Source: Saussurea involucrata | Lineage: Eukaryota > Streptophyta > Magnoliopsida > Asterales > Asteraceae | Length of the DNA stretch: 64,000 nt | Assembly (NCBI GenBank): GCA_033807775.1 | Contig: CM066313.1 | Coordinates: 82,647,484-82,711,483, forward strand | Reading direction: 5' to 3' | Shown here: in pieces, positions 58,601 through 64,000 of the stretch | Numbering within the stretch: the stretch's first letter is position 1 | Layout: each line of letters starts with the position of its first letter | Program-made: the position numbers and the translations under genes | Notes under the pieces: model-generated | Seen by the model: the letters and a program-made list of their open reading frames with translations, nothing else | The model's database searches: none | What the model was told of the DNA's origin: nothing

Positions 58601-60740
58601 AAGAAGAAGCAATGCGCAACACTGTGCTGATGCAGCCTAAAGACTACATGACCAGAGCACAGCTAACAGAGCTCAGGCAGAATGTGATAAACCAGGTCAC
58701 AGAAGTCATCGTCTCCTTCACTTCTGCAAATGCCAACTACGTTAAAGAATTCAGAAAAAGTGTCGGCAAAATGCGCTTCAACACAGAAGCAGAGCTTGCA
58801 AATCTATTCGGCCTCTGTGATGATGTATGCGCAAAGTTGATGGCCGCAGGAGCAGAGGGTACTTCTGATAAGGGTCAGGATGACTCTGATGATGACCACC
58901 CTGGTCCATCAGATCATCCTGAGGGGGAGAATACAAGGGAGAAAGCTACGAGCACATGACTTCCAGCTCCACCAATAGCCGCAGAACCCATCAACCAAGC
59001 CCCTCCAAAACAAACCCAACAACAACAAACTCAACAGACCACAGAGACAACACCCATCTCTGTGGAATCAACTGCTGAAGAAACCCATGTACCAGAAACT
59101 GCTCAAAAGACCACAGAGGCAACAACCACCCCTGTGGTAATCATCTTGGAAGAAAGTCCTTCAACAAACCAACAACCCGGAGGAACAGAAGCTCAAAAGA
59201 CCACAGAGGAAACACCCACCTCTGTGGAATTCCCTACAATGTCTGGAGTAGATGTTCAACATCTGTCATCCTCTTCAGAAGAAGATCTTCCCTCCCAACT
59301 ACAAAACCAACAGAAAAACCCCAAACCATCCAAAGAAGAAAGTCTATTGCCCACAAACCAAAAAGAGCAAAGACCTCTGCTTCTTCTGTTCTAAGAAATA
59401 TGCATAACACAATGACTGAACGAATGGCTCAAAGAGCAGAAGAAAGACAGAGGTTTACAACATCTTTCAGAATGGCAAGAAGATTCGACATTCTTCAACC
59501 TCCAGAAACCGAGCTCACCGAAGAAGTCACCAAAGAACCTCCAACAGAGGTTACAGAGCCAATCAAGCCAACAGAACCAACGCCACAACAGTCCTCTCAA
59601 AAACAAGTGTCAAAACCTACAGAGGCAACACCCATCATTCCAACAGAAGCGCCAACACCCAAACCTACAGAGGCAACAGGTTTTGAACCTCCAAAGGCCA
59701 AAGACAAGGGAAAGGCGATACTAACAGAAGAGCCCAAGAAAAAGAAACCATTGCCCAAGCCTACAGAGAAATTAATGAAAAGCGCCTTTGATGCCTTCCA
59801 AACTCCAAAACCTAAAGAAGCGGACTAGGCATATGGATTGAAGCCTCTGTCAGACATTCCACTAACAGGTAGAGCTGCAGAAGTTGTTCGACAGATGGAG
59901 AGTCTCAGAAGACAAGTACCACCAACTGGTCCAACATACGAAGAAATGGAAGAAGTGGTATACAAATACCTCTACAAACAACCCTTTCAGACCAATCATC
60001 CAACAGATCACGTCACAAATCCAGCGATCAGAGAAGAATTTGAGAACATCTTCACCAGAACAAAGCCAAGAACAAGAGCAGACGTCTTCTCAATGCACAA
60101 AATCAAAAAGGTAATCTTCTGTAGGTACTCCTTTACAAAAACCTATCCAATGGTCATGTACAATCTTTACAGAGTCAGAAGGGTAAACAATTCAGAAACC
60201 ACCTTCGCTAATGCTGACCTAAGGAATCTGAATCCCTATGATCTACCTGAGCTTCTGCAATGGACGAAGGACAACTACAACACAGAGCCAAACACCAGAG
60301 CCTATCAAGTGTTGAGAAAAGCAATGAGGGAAAGGCTTCTGATCTACAGTTTGACAGACTTTCAGCTAGGAAAGGATCTTGGTCTCAAACATCTTAACCT
60401 TCGACCACCAGAGGATCGCTGCCCACCTGACGCTGTGCCCAACTCAATCATTACAGAACCAAGGTTCGGGTTAGTATTTCAAAACCCACAAGGTGAAGTC
60501 AAACTTTTTGTGACCATGGACTGTCAGAAGTACGCAACCAGTACTCTGAACATGTTCAGAGCAAACCTTGTAAAATACAGAGATACTGAGCAAATGGAAA
60601 GAGACGCTGCAGATGCTTTCATCAGAGAGATTGATGCTACCATACGCTTAAGAGAACTCTGCGTCAGTTTCTACAACGAGATCAGAGAAGTCGGAAGAGA
60701 CAACAGAAGCTACAACGATTTCAAAGACGCCAACATCTGA
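55694..60740 (+). pseudogene. element C third ORF (Sirevirus post-pol ORF), multiply broken
   Basis: The function is unknown. ATG at 55694 opens an N-terminal domain matching that of B (shared LPPLWNTLFSILNRCL-type segment) up to TAG at 56612-56614. The frame continues, shifts near 57140, meets TAG at 58020-58022 and shifts near 58270. A coiled coil lies at about 58290-58620. TGA at 58957-58959, a shift near 59390 and TAG at 59826-59828 precede a C-terminal domain (59838-60740) with the E-P-R-F-G-L-V-F motif. The middle is rich in Thr-Glu and Pro because ACAGAG and CCTCTG words are so frequent. No membrane segment is visible. It is a decayed homologue of the B ORF. Confidence 0.82.
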
Positions 60741-60910
60741 TTCTCAAACAAAATCTCTGCAAACCATTTTTAGTTTATCTTTCATAATACTCACATGTAA
60801 AATGCCTCTGGCATATTTCTAAATGAAAGAACTTTCGAGGTATTGTTTAACCTCTGTCTTATCTAACTTAGCCTAAAGTACTTCAATGTCAATTTTTTAT
60901 TTTTCACTAC

Positions 60911-60922
60911 TTAGGGGGAGAT
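60911..60922 (+). promoter_or_regulatory. 3' polypurine tract of element C
   Basis: TTAGGGGGAGAT lies directly before the 3' LTR. The 170 bp between the end of the third ORF and this tract hold nothing else recognisable. Confidence 0.8.
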
Positions 60923-61735
60923 TGTTAGCTTCAATCTTCCTAATCGTAGAAGTATTTAGAAGTAGTGAAAATAGGCTAAGTGAAGAAAGCCTCTTACAGA
61001 GGCTCTGCCACTTCCGAAAGATCAAGGTCAAGAAGCTACAGAAGTTACAGAGGTGTTTCTACAGAACCTCTGTCTTACAAAGAAGACCAAGACTCGGAAC
61101 CCGGTGAAGACTGCTCTACAGAAGACCAGACCGCAGAATCTCTGTAACCCTTTACAGAGCCTCTACGGTTCAGACTGAAGACTTGGAAGATATTTATAAT
61201 ATCTTGCCACTGTTAAAGAAATATCTTGCTACTGTTCCTAGAACCGTCCATCAACTTGCATGATAGCATGCCCTGTCTAACTTCAACACGTGTCAAACTC
61301 TGAGTGGACTCAATAGGGCTTAGTACAACATAGACGTCTGCGCCATTAAATGCAATACAACACGTACAACTGTTCATGCCATCCGTTCTACTATTCATGC
61401 CATCCGTTCTAACAGCAGCTCATGCTTTATGGTCCCCTAGAGTAGTATAAAAGGAAGTCTCTTGTTGAGATCTTCCTTAACAATCTTAAGAACTGTTTAG
61501 CATTACACTCTCTCACACACACCAAACAGTTCTTAATCTGTTCTTGGTGTTCTTATTATATATCGAACAACAGTAATCTTCAAGATATCATTTTGTTCTT
61601 AAAATATTGTTTCTTTATATTGTATGTTCAAGATCTATCAAACATATCTGTTAGTTCTTTAAATATGCTTCCGCATCAAACATAAACTCAAACTAATAGA
61701 TCTGTTAATCTTGTCTAAGCAAAACGGGAACCAAC
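60923..61735 (+). repeat. 3' LTR of element C
   Basis: TGTTAGCTTC...GGGAACCAAC (813 bp). Relative to the 5' LTR it lacks about 53 bp after 61494 and duplicates a 21-bp CCATCCGTTCTA-containing segment near 61380-61400. Followed by the target duplication GGGAT. Confidence 0.92.
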
Positions 61736-62057
61736 GGGATTTGATACAAATAATCACTAAATTGTCGTGATTTTCTTTTTGCAATTTCATATCAAATTTT
61801 ACTTCAAAGTCGAATTCCTTCGACGAATTACAATTCTATCAAATTTCATTCTGTCAACGAAGCACCCTTAGATTTATCATAAGAGATTTAATTACTTGAA
61901 AAAAAAAGATATCACTTATCAACTGACTTTTGGATTATGAGTTCGAACCTTTTTCAAAAATATAAATATGCAAATATTTTAGTATAGTATATTTAATTAT
62001 TTATACTTTCTTAATCATGATTATATTATTTACTCTAATTTTAATTGAACTACATAA
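61736..62057. repeat. host segment, left copy of a direct duplication
   Basis: It begins at the right target duplication of element C. Its start (GATACAAATAATCACT) and its end (ATGAGTTCGAACCTTTTTCA to TTGAACTACATA) are repeated at 62742-63048. The middle differs. No gene. Confidence 0.75.
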
Positions 62058-62721
62058 TATCAGTTATAACAGATGGGTAGTTAATTATATTTTCAACAGA
62101 TGGTTAGTTAATTATATTTTCCTCTATTTATAATTATATAAATTAATCTTTAGATACATACGTACATATCTATACTTATAATAAATTCAAAAAAAAATCC
62201 ATCGTGTATAGTAATCCCAAAAAATGGGATTTACTTCTAAGTTTAAATTCAAATTACTGATATAGTTTCATTTTTAAATTCAATTTTATTCTAGGGTTAA
62301 CTTCATTTGACTAATTAATGATATAGTTTCATTTCTAATTCAAAAAAAATTACATCGTGTTATCGTCTATAAATACAAGAATACAGGTTCAACCCATCAT
62401 CGTTATATGTTCTACAAAAACTTGGCCGTGATTCATAAACTGAAAGGAGTTGTTTATCTGTTGTAAGGTATAATAATTTTCACCTCTCGATTTCTCGCCA
62501 TATGCATTTAAAGGTTCTTTTTTTTGTTCGATTCGACTGGCTCTTTTTGGTCGATTTCTTTCTGATTTGTGGTTGAATAAAATCGATTCTTTTCGATTTG
62601 TGGTTGATTAAAATCGTTTCTTTCTGATTTGTGGTGGATTAAAATCGATTTTTTCCTACTCGTTTAATTTGTGTTTTGTTTAATCCATGGTTTACACTAA
62701 TCAATAAAAGCATAATACTCC
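62058..62721. other. AT-rich host spacer with short tandem repeats
   Basis: No gene is seen. A 28-bp unit around ACAGATGGTTAGTTAATTAT is doubled at 62068-62122. A unit of about 34 bp around TTTCTGATTTGTGGTTGA repeats three times at about 62555-62655. Confidence 0.5.
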
Positions 62722-63048
62722 TCCTTTTGTTGAAATTAGTATGAGATTTAATACAAATAATCACTGAATTGTCGTGATTTTTTTTGCAATTTCATATCAA
62801 TTTTTACATTAATAAGCTAATTAGGATTAATTGGTGAATTTTGCTTACTGTTTGGTTTAGTTGGTGAACTTTCCTGCTATGTTTAGAGATATTTGCACCG
62901 ATGGGGTTTGCAACAAGTTGCTGTTTAAATATGAGTTCGAACCTTTTTCAAAAATATAAATATGCAGATTTTTTAGTATAGTATATTTAATTATTTATAC
63001 TTTCTTAATCATGAATATATTGTTTTCTCTATATTTAGTTGAACTACA
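62722..63048. repeat. host segment, right copy of a direct duplication
   Basis: TTGTTGAAATTAGTATGAGA near 62727 matches the left flank of element C (46470-46491) without an insertion, and the segment continues like 61741 onward. It ends at CTACA (63044-63048), where the minus-strand LTR begins. Confidence 0.75.
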
Positions 63049-64000
63049 TGTAACGACCCGGTTCCTAAACATACAACAAATAACATATATTGCATAATAT
63101 TCTTTCATAACAAAAGATACATCATATAACATGTACGGTCCCTTAGTCTTTACAATCATAATAAGTAATTCATTACAAACTTTTCGCTAATTAATTTACA
63201 TTATAACTAATAACAAAATTATAAATACAAAACACATTACGGTCTTCAAAACATAAGTCTTCCCAAAAGCTATTCACAGTTTACCCTTTTCACTTGCTCT
63301 TACTTGATCCACGACCTGGAATACATATTTTTAAAACAAAATGAGGGTTAGACCTAGTGGTCTAAGTGAGAAAATCCCTGTCAGTTTAAAACCATTTGCA
63401 CAATTGCCATATACATAACGCAAATATGAATACCAATTATGACTCATGCATTGTGTACTTTCCTGTCTCATTCCCATGGCCATATTAGTTGGTTGCGAGC
63501 CAACTAATCATTTTACTCCGCTGCACTAATATACAGCCAACTCCGCTGTCCCTCCATACAGCCAAACTCCACCGGTCCTAAGCCCGGCCAACGTGTACTC
63601 GTGTAGTCTAATACTCGTATAAATATAATATACATCTCAATATATCATACTTCATACATATGCACATAATTACACTACTTATCACATTCTCAATCCACAT
63701 ATATGTATTCCAGTTTGAAAACATTTTAAAGTAAAACTCACCTGATTGCTTATCAAAACGCTTCCAAGCCTTTTCCAAAAGATTCAGTCTTTTACCCAGA
63801 ATTCACAGAATCTGAAATAATTTAAATACAATTACTTCTTTACCAATCAAACATATAAGACTTACTAGAAGACTAAGAACTCTATCTAACTCTTATCCTC
63901 AAATGTTTCCCCCAAACCCGAACTTAAGTCGAGTCCACGGTATTTCCAGTCCTCATTCATATCCTATCCAAGAGTCGACAAAACCCAAAGTTATTGGATA
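63049..64000 (-). mobile_element. minus-strand, diverged chromovirus LTR, cut by the window end
   Basis: It begins TGTAACGACCCG, the reverse complement of the chromovirus LTR end GGTCGTTACA. Conserved blocks in reverse order include AACAAAATGAGGGTTAGACC near 63340, TTGGTTGCGAGCCAACTAAT near 63490 and CGGTCCTAAGCCCGGCCAAC near 63573. It is clearly more diverged than the two plus-strand LTRs. The 5-bp target site is probably CTACA, judging from the uninserted paralogue at 62053. The rest of the element would lie to the right. Confidence 0.85.

Larger units (their letters stand above)
46492..61735 (+). mobile_element. Copia/Sirevirus-like element C, structurally complete, heavily mutated
   Basis: Two LTRs (841 and 813 bp) bracket a primer site, gag, pol, spacer, third ORF and polypurine tract. 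GGGAT flanks both sides (46486-46490 and 61736-61740). The 3' LTR ends CCAAC, lacking the final A of the 5' LTR. The LTRs differ by a small number of substitutions, a gap of about 53 bp in the 3' LTR and a short duplication in the 3' LTR. Gag, pol and third ORF all carry stops and frameshifts. The word CCTCTG/CAGAGG is massively over-represented throughout. Confidence 0.93.

Noticed and set aside
61736..63048. Possible host gene beside element C
   Set aside because: AT-rich, no open frame above background; only direct and short tandem repeats.

Overview
This window is plant nuclear DNA made almost wholly of nested LTR retrotransposons, with one complete cut-and-paste DNA transposon, small non-autonomous elements and AT-rich host spacer. 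No host protein-coding gene, tRNA or rRNA was recognised. The chromovirus, the Sirevirus-like Copia elements, the initiator-Met-tRNA primer sites and a PIF/Harbinger element point to a flowering plant, most likely a eudicot. An Asteraceae source is only a guess.

Layout. (1) 1-2915 is the 3' end of one LTR element (purine tract plus LTR 1562-2915). It is inserted into the gag of a Ty3/gypsy chromovirus of Tekay/Del type. (2) 2916-15514 is a head-to-tail chromovirus array: internal copy 1, shared LTR 7314-8969, internal copy 2, LTR 13853-15514. Both copies are dead and share two gag stop codons. (3) 15515-16004 is unassigned, with a degenerate repeat. (4) 16005 to about 41956 is Copia/Sirevirus-like element A, which has lost its 3' end. 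Its gag is split by (5) element B, 18214-34350, a 16.1 kb Sirevirus-like element with near-identical 234-bp LTRs and a perfect 5-bp target duplication (CTATG). (6) 42589-44500 is a complete PIF/Harbinger transposon with TAA target duplication and an uninterrupted 428-residue transposase. (7) 44504-46485 is host spacer holding two MITE-like elements. (8) 46492-61735 is Sirevirus-like element C, complete in outline but heavily mutated, with target duplication GGGAT. (9) 61736-63048 is host spacer with a direct duplication that happens to preserve a paralogous empty site of C. (10) 63049-64000 is a minus-strand, diverged chromovirus LTR cut by the window edge.

Elements A, B and C share one plan: LTR, iMet primer site, oversized gag with zinc knuckles, pol in the order protease-integrase-RT-RNase H, a long post-pol spacer with a TATA box, then a third large ORF (acidic, coiled-coil, no visible membrane segment). 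Three observations stand out. A and C each carry a private hexamer (CGCTGA in A, CCTCTG in C) at roughly ten times chance density, on both strands and through coding sequence. In all three elements gag stops just before pol, with a short GT...AG segment (36, 32 and 29 nt) whose length is exactly what links the two frames. The third ORF of each element appears to have its own promoter. Element B looks youngest: its LTRs differ at one position and I see one frameshift in pol and one stop in the third ORF.
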